DNA of 5,828 nt from an uncultured bacterium (GTDB lineage: Bacteria; Bacteroidota; Bacteroidia; Bacteroidales; Bacteroidaceae): the NCBI GenBank assembly GCA_905215655.1, contig CAJMQT010000119.1, positions 1 through 5,828 of the forward strand, read 5' to 3'. Each line of letters starts with the position of its first letter. Position 1 is the first letter of the stretch. Shown one piece after another: positions 1 through 4,982 of the stretch. The position numbers and the translations under genes were made by a program. The notes beneath the pieces are model-generated. The model searched no databases and was not told where the DNA came from. It was given only the letters and a program-made list of their open reading frames with translations.

Positions 1-41
1 ATGGTACTGCGATACGATGTGGGAGAGTAGGACGCCGCCGT
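1..41 (+). rRNA. rrf: 5S ribosomal RNA, 3' end (partial)
   Basis: The window opens inside a 5S rRNA gene. The segment containing ATGGTACTGC and then GGGAGAGTAGGACGCCGCC matches the conserved 3' third of bacterial 5S rRNA: the loop E/helix IV region, the GAGAGTAGG block, and the closing strand of helix I. The 5' two thirds lie outside the window. The exact mature 3' end is uncertain by a few bases; I place it after GCCGCCG. The rRNA operon is read left to right, towards the oppositely oriented glmM. Confidence 0.92.
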
Positions 42-49
42 TTTTACTG

Positions 50-93
50 AGAGAGTTTCTGATGACGATAAGTCTAAGAAACTCTCTTTTTTT
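50..93 (+). terminator. Rho-independent terminator of the rRNA operon
   Basis: A perfect 11-bp stem, AGAGAGTTTCT at 50-60 with AGAAACTCTCT at 77-87, closes a 16-base loop and runs straight into a T tract (87-93). It begins about 10 bases after the 5S 3' end, which is where an rRNA operon terminator is expected. Confidence 0.88.
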
Positions 94-100
94 GTTTTAT

Positions 101-132
101 ATGTTGAGATGTTGAGGTGGTGAGGTGATGAA
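101..132. repeat. 8-bp tandem repeat, two perfect and two decayed copies
   Basis: ATGTTGAG occurs twice in tandem (101-108, 109-116). It is followed by GTGGTGAG (117-124) and GTGATGAA (125-132), which differ from it by two to four bases. The tract lies just after the rRNA terminator in non-coding DNA. It may be slippage-derived filler; I see no function. Confidence 0.5.
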
Positions 133-250
133 TGATATGTCAATATTTTTCAAACCCTCTTTTTTATTTTGATAAATATCTTTCGTTATTGTTTTACTTT
201 CTATTTTTCTTTTGATAAAACGATTGGTGACAGATAAGATTAAAACCATT

Positions 251-296
251 GCTGTCCGGTAGATCTTTCTATATAAGGAAAGTCTTACCGGACAGC
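251..296. repeat. 46-bp imperfect palindrome (possible second terminator or IS-end remnant)
   Basis: The outer arms GCTGTCCGGTA (251-261) and TACCGGACAGC (286-296) are perfect 11-bp complements. After a 3x3 internal loop (262-264 against 283-285) the stem resumes with CTTTC (265-269) and GAAAG (278-282), closing on an 8-base loop. On the + strand the stem is followed by CTCTTTTA, a modest T-rich tail, so it could be a back-up terminator behind the rRNA operon. On the - strand the following bases carry no T tract. The GC-rich arms stand out in AT-rich surroundings, so fused ends of a lost insertion element are another possibility. No target duplication is evident. Confidence 0.6.
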
Positions 297-350
297 TCTT
301 TTATCAAATATTATCCGCTTTTGGATATAAAAGTCGGAATGTAAATTGCG

Positions 351-380
351 AAAACTTGCCTTTTTGTCCTGATGGGCAAG
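351..380 (-). terminator. Possible weak terminator of glmM
   Basis: Read on the - strand downstream of the glmM stop, CTTGCC (380-375) pairs with GGCAAG (360-355) around a 14-base loop, and the stem is followed directly by four T residues (354-351). The 6-bp stem and short T run make this weak. It is the only hairpin-plus-T arrangement I find close behind glmM. Confidence 0.4.
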
Positions 381-425
381 GCTTTATGTGCTGACGTGTT
401 TGTTCGTGTCAGACCGACTGGGCGG

Positions 426-1808
426 TTATTGCATGTCGTAAACCACCTGCATGATTTTCTTTCCGAGCGCGTCGGCGTCTTCCATCGTTGCCGCCTCGCT
501 GTAAACGCGGATTATCGGTTCGGTGTTCGACTTGCGCAGATGCACCCACTTGTCGGGGAAGTCTATCTTTACGCCGTCGATATCGTTCACCTGTTCGTTG
601 CGATACATCTCTTTAACCTTTTCAAGTATGGCGTCAACGTCGGTCTCGGGTGTCAGATCAATGCGGTTCTTAGCGATGAAATAATCGGGGAATGTGGTAC
701 GCAACTCGCTCACTTTGCAGCCTTTATGTGCCAAAGATGAGAGGAATAGTGCTATTCCGACGAGGGCGTCGCGTCCGTAATGGCTTTCGGGGTATATCAC
801 TCCGCCGTTGCCTTCGCCGCCTATTACGGCTCCTGTCTCTTTCATCTTTGTCGTTACATTTACCTCGCCCACCGCAGAGGCGCAGTATTTGCCTCCGTGT
901 TTCTCTGTGACGTCGCGCAGCGCGCGTGTGCTGCTGAGGTTGCTTACTGTGTTTCCTGCGGTGTGAGAGAGCACGTAATCGGCAACGGAAACAAGTGTGT
1001 ATTCCTCGCCGAACATGCGTCCGTCTTCACAGATGAAAGCGAGTCGGTCAACATCGGGGTCAACCACGATGCCGAGATCATATCCGCCGGCACGCATCTT
1101 GTCCATTATCGTGCCGAGGTTCTTCTCCAACGGTTCCGGATTGTGTGCAAAGTCTCCGTTTGCCTCGCCGTTGATTATGTCGTATTTTACGCCCAACGCC
1201 TCAAACAGTTCGGGCAGAATGATACCTCCGACGCTGTTTATCGTGTCTGCGCAGACGCGGAAACCGGCTTTCTTTATTGCCTCGACATCAACCAGTTTCA
1301 GGTCGAGTACAGACTCGATGTGGCGACGGTTGAAGCTGTCGTCCTGAGTGTAACGACCGAGATTGTCGACTTCGGCATATTCGAAGTCTTCTTTTTCGGC
1401 TATTTCGAGCACGGCGTTACCTGCCTCTTTGTCAAGAAACTCTCCCTCGCTGTTAAGCAGTTTCAGTGCGTTCCATTGTCTGGGGTTGTGGCTTGCGGTA
1501 ATGATGATACCTCCGTCAGCGCCCGACATGCGCACGGCAAGCTCCGTCGTGGGTGTTGTAGCCAGCCCGATGTCGGTCACGTCGTAGCCAAATCCCATCA
1601 GGGTGCCGCATACCACGTTCTTGACCATCTCGCCGGAGATGCGCGCGTCGCGTCCCACTACGATGCGGTTGCTTTCTGTCTTGCCGCTGCGTCGGATGTA
1701 AGTGGCGTAAGCCGTCACGAATTTTACTATGTCGAGCGGGTTGAGTGTGTCGCCCGTCTGTCCGCCGATTGTTCCGCGGATGCCTGAAATCGATTTGATA
1801 AGTGTCAT
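426..1808 (-). CDS. glmM: Phosphoglucosamine mutase (alpha-D-phosphohexomutase family)
   Basis: This 460-residue cytoplasmic enzyme should interconvert glucosamine-6-phosphate and glucosamine-1-phosphate, the step before UDP-GlcNAc synthesis for peptidoglycan and lipid A. All four phosphohexomutase signatures are present in order: the phosphoserine loop TASHNP (104-109, catalytic Ser106), the metal loop DPDVDR (Asp250, Asp252, Asp254), the sugar-recognition loop GEGNGG (331-336), and the C-terminal phosphate loop RKSNTEPIIRVYSE (425-438). Length is normal for the family. The sugar loop differs from the GEQSGH-type loop of classical bacterial GlmM and resembles the archaeal-type subfamily. From memory that type is also used by Bacteroidetes, so phosphoglucosamine is the likeliest substrate, but phosphomannose or phosphoglucose activity cannot be excluded. 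The ATG lies one base after the stop codon of the upstream lipoprotein gene, and a GAGGAAG ribosome-binding sequence sits within the end of that gene, which implies translational coupling. Confidence 0.93.
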   Translation of the reverse strand: MTLIKSISGIRGTIGGQTGDTLNPLDIVKFVTAYATYIRRSGKTESNRIVVGRDARISGEMVKNVVCGTLMGFGYDVTDIGLATTPTTELAVRMSGADGGIIITASHNPRQWNALKLLNSEGEFLDKEAGNAVLEIAEKEDFEYAEVDNLGRYTQDDSFNRRHIESVLDLKLVDVEAIKKAGFRVCADTINSVGGIILPELFEALGVKYDIINGEANGDFAHNPEPLEKNLGTIMDKMRAGGYDLGIVVDPDVDRLAFICEDGRMFGEEYTLVSVADYVLSHTAGNTVSNLSSTRALRDVTEKHGGKYCASAVGEVNVTTKMKETGAVIGGEGNGGVIYPESHYGRDALVGIALFLSSLAHKGCKVSELRTTFPDYFIAKNRIDLTPETDVDAILEKVKEMYRNEQVNDIDGVKIDFPDKWVHLRKSNTEPIIRVYSEAATMEDADALGKKIMQVVYDMQ

Positions 1809-1809
1809 A

Positions 1810-2448
1810 TTATCTTCCTCGTTTGTAAGTTATCGTGTAAAAACAGGGGTACACGCTTGACGAAGCGTATTGGTGTCCCTGAGTGTGTGGCACGATAAGT
1901 TTTACTTTTGCTATCTCGTCGTTGGCGCTTGTCTCGCGACCAACCTTGATGTATGTCAGCGGTACCAGCCATCCCGAAGGTACTGACGTGCTGCCGTAGA
2001 AAGACGCCATCACGCTCTCGCCGTCGATGAACGACGCCGTGAAGGTGCCGCTGTTGTTTGTGACGCTCATCTTGTCGACAACTGAGGAGAAGCTCAGAAT
2101 GTCGTTGGTAAGCTGGAGCGAGTCGGTCAGCATGTTTCTTTCGGTGAAGCGGCAGAGCACGGTTGTAGTCTCGCCGTCTTTGATTTTCTCGCCGCATCCT
2201 TCGCGGATTATCTGCATGTAGACGCCTGATTTCTGCATGAGGACGTATTCGTTCTTGCTTAAATCGGTGGTGTAGCCCTGCTCTTTGAACTGTGTCTCGT
2301 TTATTACTGTTATTGCCGAGTCTTTGATAAAGCGGCCTATTGCGGCGCTTTCACGTTCTTTCTGTTCTGCGTAGGTCTCCGTGTCGTCGCAGCTCGCGAT
2401 GGATATTATCGCGAAAACCGAGATGACTGCTAAAATAAATTTCTTCAT
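1810..2448 (-). CDS. DUF4827-type lipoprotein, function unknown
   Basis: This 212-residue protein has a lipoprotein signal peptide: two lysines at 2-3, a hydrophobic core, and the lipobox I-A-S-C with the lipidated cysteine at position 20. The mature protein starts CDDTETYAEQKE. That acid-rich start resembles the lipoprotein export signals described in Bacteroidetes that send lipoproteins to the cell surface, so surface display is possible (inference). The remainder is a single soluble region with no membrane span. I place it in DUF4827, a Bacteroidetes family that I recall as having an FKBP-like fold, from its overall sequence and its position between nrnA and glmM. I see no motif that proves prolyl isomerase activity. 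It overlaps nothing, but its TAA is one base from the glmM ATG, so the two are co-transcribed and probably coupled in translation. A candidate promoter lies about 35 bases upstream. Confidence 0.9.
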   Translation of the reverse strand: MKKFILAVISVFAIISIASCDDTETYAEQKERESAAIGRFIKDSAITVINETQFKEQGYTTDLSKNEYVLMQKSGVYMQIIREGCGEKIKDGETTTVLCRFTERNMLTDSLQLTNDILSFSSVVDKMSVTNNSGTFTASFIDGESVMASFYGSTSVPSGWLVPLTYIKVGRETSANDEIAKVKLIVPHTQGHQYASSSVYPCFYTITYKRGR

Positions 2449-2482
2449 TATTATTAATATGATATATTTAATTCGAGATTTG

Positions 2483-2490
2483 CAAATTTA
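2483..2490 (-). promoter_or_regulatory. Candidate Bacteroidetes -7 promoter element for the lipoprotein-glmM operon
   Basis: Read on the - strand this is TAAATTTG, a full match to the Bacteroidetes -7 consensus TAnnTTTG. Transcription would start near 2478, giving a leader of about 30 bases. No TTTG-like -33 box is visible at the usual spacing, which lowers confidence. Confidence 0.5.
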
Positions 2491-2640
2491 CAAAAAATGT
2501 AATAATTAGACGGTTGACGCATTTATATATTATGCAACTTTAACGAAGAGGAGTAAGATTTAAAGTCGATAAGTACATGACTTAATTGGCTTTTTAACTC
2601 GTTTATCCGTTACTTGCCAGTTGAAAAAACATACGTCCGT

Positions 2641-2689
2641 TAACTCCTGTTAACTCCCTGAGCGGAGTGATAACTCCTGTTAACTCCCT
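2641..2689. repeat. 19-bp direct repeat downstream of nrnA
   Basis: TAACTCCTGTTAACTCCCT occurs exactly twice, at 2641-2659 and 2671-2689, with a 30-bp period. Each copy itself contains TAACTCC twice, giving four ACTCC words in all. A single GGAGT (2664-2668) between the copies can pair with ACTCC on its left (2653-2657, 6-base loop) or on its right (2673-2677, 4-base loop), so two alternative small hairpins are possible. No T tract follows in the nrnA direction, so it is not a standard terminator. Confidence 0.75.
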
Positions 2690-2703
2690 TTTTATAATCC
2701 CGA

Positions 2704-3741
2704 TTATGGATTATGAATTTTTGCAAATTTCTCTATTGCCTCTTTGACTCTTTTTTCCGCCTCTTCGACGGTGCATTCGAGGCGTCCTCCGGCGGCGTTG
2801 AGGTGACCTCCGCCGTTGAAGAACTGTTCCGCCATAAGGTTGCAGGGGAAGTCGTCGACGGAGCGTAGGCTTACCCAGATCAGGTTGTCGCGCTCGGTGT
2901 CTTGTCGCAGCGAGATACTCATCCGCATGCCTTTTATCTGTAAAGGTATGTTGACCAAGCCTTCGGCGTCTCCTTTGATGTAATGAAAGTTGTGCAGGTC
3001 TTCGCGCGTCAGGGTGAAGTAAGCCGAGCGTTGCTCGGGCATTACGACGAGCTTGTTGTAAAGCACGTGTCCCATCAGCCGCAGCCGCCACTCGCTGTAA
3101 TTGTTGTAGACGTTGCGGTAGATTTTGTCTTTATTGATACCCTTTGTCAGCAACTGACTGATTATGAAGAATATTTCGGGCGCCGTGGAGTTGTATGTAA
3201 AGCCGCCCGTATCGGTCATCATGCCACAGTAAAGTGCCGCTGCGCACTTACGGTCGATGTTGTCAAAGCCGCCGAGCTGCCATATCACGCGGAACACCAA
3301 CTCGCAGGTGCTGCTGGCGTGGGGGAAGGACAGGCACATGTCTGTTTTGATGTCCGGCGAGAGATGATGGTCTATCAGTATTTTTGCTGCCGTCGCCGCC
3401 TCGATGGCGGGTGCCATAGTGTCGGTACGCGACGCCGTGTTGAAGTCGAGACATACCAGCAGATCTGCGTCGGCAATCAGCTCGTCGGCAAAATCTTTGT
3501 GTTTGTCGTATCTTACGAGGCGCTCCGTGCCGGGCAGCCATTGCAGGAAGTCGGGGTAGGCGTCGGGGATAATGGCTACGGGCAGCTTGCCGCATGAGCG
3601 CAGATATTCCGCCAGTCCGAGTACTGAACCTAAGGCGTCGCCGTCCGGACTGCGGTGACAGCAGAGCACAATCTTGTCCGAACGGTCAAACAAATGTTTC
3701 AGCTTGTCGGCATTATCAGCCGTAAGCAGACTAATATCCAT
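2704..3741 (-). CDS. nrnA: DHH/DHHA1 phosphoesterase, NrnA-type oligoribonuclease and pAp phosphatase
   Basis: This 345-residue cytoplasmic, metal-dependent phosphoesterase has the usual NrnA length. The N-terminal DHH domain carries every metal-ligand motif: HRSPDGD (His29, Asp33, Asp35), CLDF (Asp99), the name-giving DHH (Asp124-His125-His126), and MTDTGG (Asp177). The C-terminal DHHA1 substrate domain ends with GGGHLNAAGG (310-319). The family removes 5' mononucleotides from RNAs of two to five nucleotides and dephosphorylates 3'-phosphoadenosine-5'-phosphate to AMP. Some members also act on linear or cyclic dinucleotides, so c-di-AMP or pGpG cannot be ruled out as a substrate. The start ATG is the first in frame after the upstream hairpin (3744-3769) and gives a natural N-terminus before the first beta strand (KIVLCCHRS). 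The gene is followed by 255 bp before the lipoprotein, which has its own candidate promoter. Confidence 0.93.
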   Translation of the reverse strand: MDISLLTADNADKLKHLFDRSDKIVLCCHRSPDGDALGSVLGLAEYLRSCGKLPVAIIPDAYPDFLQWLPGTERLVRYDKHKDFADELIADADLLVCLDFNTASRTDTMAPAIEAATAAKILIDHHLSPDIKTDMCLSFPHASSTCELVFRVIWQLGGFDNIDRKCAAALYCGMMTDTGGFTYNSTAPEIFFIISQLLTKGINKDKIYRNVYNNYSEWRLRLMGHVLYNKLVVMPEQRSAYFTLTREDLHNFHYIKGDAEGLVNIPLQIKGMRMSISLRQDTERDNLIWVSLRSVDDFPCNLMAEQFFNGGGHLNAAGGRLECTVEEAEKRVKEAIEKFAKIHNP

Positions 3742-3743
3742 AT

Positions 3744-3769
3744 AAAATTCTTTTTGGCAAAAGAATTTT
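3744..3769 (-). repeat. Perfect 11-bp hairpin just before the nrnA start
   Basis: AAAATTCTTTT (3744-3754) and AAAAGAATTTT (3759-3769) are perfect complements around the loop TGGC. The hairpin ends two bases before the nrnA ATG, so in the mRNA it would cover the ribosome-binding region. Being almost all A-T it is weak. It could modulate nrnA translation; equally it may only be AT-rich palindromic DNA. Confidence 0.6.
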
Positions 3770-3770
3770 T

Positions 3771-3877
3771 TAATTAAGAATTAAGAATTAAGAATTAAGA
3801 AAATGTGTTTTGCTATCTTACATTATGTATGTCAACAAAGCTATTTTTCTTAATTCTTAATTCTTAATTCTTAATTA
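3771..3877. repeat. Perfect 33-bp inverted repeat made of 7-bp tandem repeats, 41-bp loop
   Basis: The left arm (3771-3803) is a run of about four TTAAGAA heptamers and the right arm (3845-3877) is its exact reverse complement, with TTCTTAA heptamers. Allowing one T-G pair (3770 with 3878), pairing continues outward to 3763 and 3885 for about 41 bp in total. The 41-bp loop (3804-3844) is unrelated sequence and contains the candidate nrnA promoter. The whole structure fills the gap between the nucleotidyltransferase stop and the nrnA start. Read-through RNA would fold into a long A-U hairpin, which may help separate the two genes. Confidence 0.95.
3836..3843 (-). promoter_or_regulatory. Candidate Bacteroidetes -7 promoter element for nrnA
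   Basis: Read on the - strand this is TAGCTTTG, matching TAnnTTTG. It lies inside the loop of the 33-bp inverted repeat, with the heptamer-repeat right arm occupying the -33 region, where no TTTG is found. Transcription would start near 3831 and the ~90-base leader would contain the left arm and the hairpin at 3744-3769. Confidence 0.45.
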
Positions 3878-3896
3878 GAAAATTCGTAATTTTCTA
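3876..3896 (-). repeat. 9-bp hairpin over the nucleotidyltransferase stop codon
   Basis: TAGAAAATT (3876-3884) and AATTTTCTA (3888-3896) are perfect complements around a 3-base loop. The stop codon TAG (3896-3894) is the first triplet of the stem in the direction of transcription. With the adjacent long inverted repeat it could slow or end transcription of the nucleotidyltransferase, but the stem has no G-C-rich core and no clear T tract. Confidence 0.55.
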
Positions 3897-4805
3897 AAAT
3901 AGTTTCTCGGGATATACGCCCTCGTCGACGAGGCTTTGTATCTTGTCTACAACGCTCTGACGGTCGGCGGCATAAGTCACGCCGAACCATTTGCTCGTCG
4001 TGTCAAGCACTTTTACGGTTGATGTGCCGTCGTTTATCAGTTTGTTGACCATCAGCGGAATGAAGAATTCCGACTTCGGGTTGCTCATGTTCTTCTCGTC
4101 GGCAAGGAAATTCTTGAAGTATTCCTCGCTGTATTTGAAGTAATCCGGCGTGAAGCCCCATACGTTCATTGATACAGGGGTGTTGTCATCTACTGCGACC
4201 CATGCTCCCTCTTCGTCCTTGTAGCTTACTTTGCCGTCTATGCGCATTATCTCCGTGCGCTCTACTACGGTCGTGAGGTTGCCTTCGGCGTCGGTCGAGC
4301 AGATACCGCGAGCCACCGTTCCGTTGTCAGACAGCGTGTTGCCGACGCGGAAGCCCACCATGGCGTAACGGTCGTGGCTGTCTTCGGGCAGTTCGGCAAG
4401 GAACTTTCCGATCACCATGAAGGCGTCTCTGTTGTAGAAGTCGTCACAGTTTATCACGCAGAACGGCTCTTTGATAACGTCTTTCGCCATGAGGACGGCG
4501 TGGTTGGTGCCCCATGGCTTAACGCGACCTTCGGGACATTTGAAGCCTTCGGGCAGGGCGTCGATGCTCTGGAAGCACAGTTCTACGGGCACGTGACCCT
4601 CGTATTTGCTGAGTATTTTTTCGCGAAAATCGTTCTCAAAGTCTTTTCTTATGATGAATACAATCTTGCCGAAGCCGGCTTTAATGGCGTCGAAGATCGA
4701 ATAGTCCATTATCGTTTCGCCGTTGGGACCTAATCCGTCGAGCTGTTTCAAACCGCCGTAACGGCTGCCCATGCCGGCAGCCAGCAATACCAATGCAGGT
4801 TTCAT
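3894..4805 (-). CDS. Sugar-phosphate nucleotidyltransferase family protein (NTP_transferase fold)
   Basis: This 303-residue cytoplasmic protein belongs to the nucleotidyl transferase superfamily that joins a sugar-1-phosphate to an NTP, releasing pyrophosphate. The N-terminal nucleotide-binding signature is LLAAGMGSRYGGLKQ (7-21), with the G-x-G-x-R core and conserved Lys20-Gln21. Further matches are PWGTNHAVLMA (97-107), which resembles the GT-A-A nucleotide or sugar loop, VINCDDFY (117-124, with Asp121-Asp122 as likely metal ligands), SMNVWGF (212-218), and SKWFGVTYAADR (271-282) near the end. It is longer than MurU-type enzymes and lacks a C-terminal left-handed beta-helix, so it is not GlmU. 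I recall Bacteroidetes homologues annotated only as nucleotidyltransferase, sometimes beside a sugar kinase of the aminoglycoside-phosphotransferase fold; no such kinase lies in this window. Substrate unknown. A near-consensus promoter and a ~108-base leader precede it. There is no Shine-Dalgarno sequence, as is usual in this phylum. Confidence 0.88.
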   Translation of the reverse strand: MKPALVLLAAGMGSRYGGLKQLDGLGPNGETIMDYSIFDAIKAGFGKIVFIIRKDFENDFREKILSKYEGHVPVELCFQSIDALPEGFKCPEGRVKPWGTNHAVLMAKDVIKEPFCVINCDDFYNRDAFMVIGKFLAELPEDSHDRYAMVGFRVGNTLSDNGTVARGICSTDAEGNLTTVVERTEIMRIDGKVSYKDEEGAWVAVDDNTPVSMNVWGFTPDYFKYSEEYFKNFLADEKNMSNPKSEFFIPLMVNKLINDGTSTVKVLDTTSKWFGVTYAADRQSVVDKIQSLVDEGVYPEKLF

Positions 4806-4914
4806 AATTCGGAATGTGATTTTGTTTAAGGTTCTACATTTGTTTATCTGATGTCAGCCGCAGGCTCGTAATAAGTCAAATCCTTATCGCTGACGATGCC
4901 GCGGGTGTCATCTC
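4806..4914 (-). promoter_or_regulatory. Potentially structured 5' leader of the nucleotidyltransferase gene
   Basis: From the predicted start site to the ATG is about 108 bases. The promoter-proximal part (4844-4915) is much richer in G-C than its flanks and can fold: GTCAGC (4894-4889) pairs with GCTGAC (4858-4853), enclosing ATAAG (4887-4883) with CTTAT (4875-4871) around a 7-base loop. It also contains a short ATG-initiated frame (4911-4876, MTPAASSAIRI) whose ATG is nearly at the predicted start site. Whether this leader is regulatory is inference; I do not recognise a known riboswitch class. Confidence 0.35.
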
Positions 4915-4918
4915 GCTA

Positions 4919-4949
4919 CAAAGATAATGTTTTTTTATGAGACGGTAAA
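4919..4949 (-). promoter_or_regulatory. Promoter of the nucleotidyltransferase gene (Bacteroidetes type)
   Basis: Read on the - strand, TATCTTTG (4926-4919) matches the -7 consensus TAnnTTTG. GTTTAC carries TTTA (4949-4946), one base off the -33 TTTG, 19 bases upstream, which is the normal spacing. This is the best promoter in the window. Predicted start is near 4914. Confidence 0.65.
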
Positions 4950-4982
4950 CTTTCGGTTGTATTTTTGTTTTTCATGGTTGAA

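Larger units (their letters stand above)
94..425. other. Intergenic region between converging rRNA operon and glmM
   Basis: This 332-bp stretch has no convincing gene. It holds, in order, a short 8-bp tandem repeat (101-132), an AT-rich spacer, a 46-bp imperfect palindrome (251-296) and a weak hairpin that could end glmM (351-380). A further short inverted repeat, CTGACGTG at 391-398 with CGTGTCAG at 405-412, pairs only with two G-U wobbles and only in + strand RNA, so I give it little weight. An open frame that begins at 372 on the + strand is the antisense shadow of glmM and is not a gene. Confidence 0.7.

Noticed and set aside
780..1787. 335-codon open frame on the + strand
   Set aside because: It lies wholly antisense to glmM, whose protein has all catalytic motifs. 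The + strand translation has no recognisable domain and is a codon-bias shadow.
1805..2197. 130-codon frame on the - strand overlapping the lipoprotein gene
   Set aside because: It is an out-of-frame, Arg- and His-rich translation of the lipoprotein gene, typical of a shadow frame.
2581..2618. Words shared between two distant intergenic regions (CTTAATTGGCTT at 2581 and 5806; CGTTACTTGCC at 2608 and 5142)
   Set aside because: In 5.8 kb about one direct 12-bp repeat and about four direct 11-bp repeats are expected by chance, so these are not evidence of a repeat family.
2983..3597. 204-codon open frame on the + strand
   Set aside because: It is antisense to nrnA, which carries the complete DHH and DHHA1 motifs. 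No signal or domain is visible in the antisense frame.
3771..3877. Invertible (phase-variable) promoter of the capsule type
   Set aside because: A promoter flanked by inverted repeats is the Bacteroides phase-variation layout, but the 41-bp loop is much shorter than known invertible segments, the arms are simple tandem heptamers, no invertase gene is near, and nrnA is a housekeeping gene. Kept only as something to test in long reads.
4876..4911. 11-codon peptide gene before the nucleotidyltransferase
   Set aside because: The ATG coincides with the predicted transcription start and has no ribosome-binding site. It is reported only as part of the leader finding, not as a gene.
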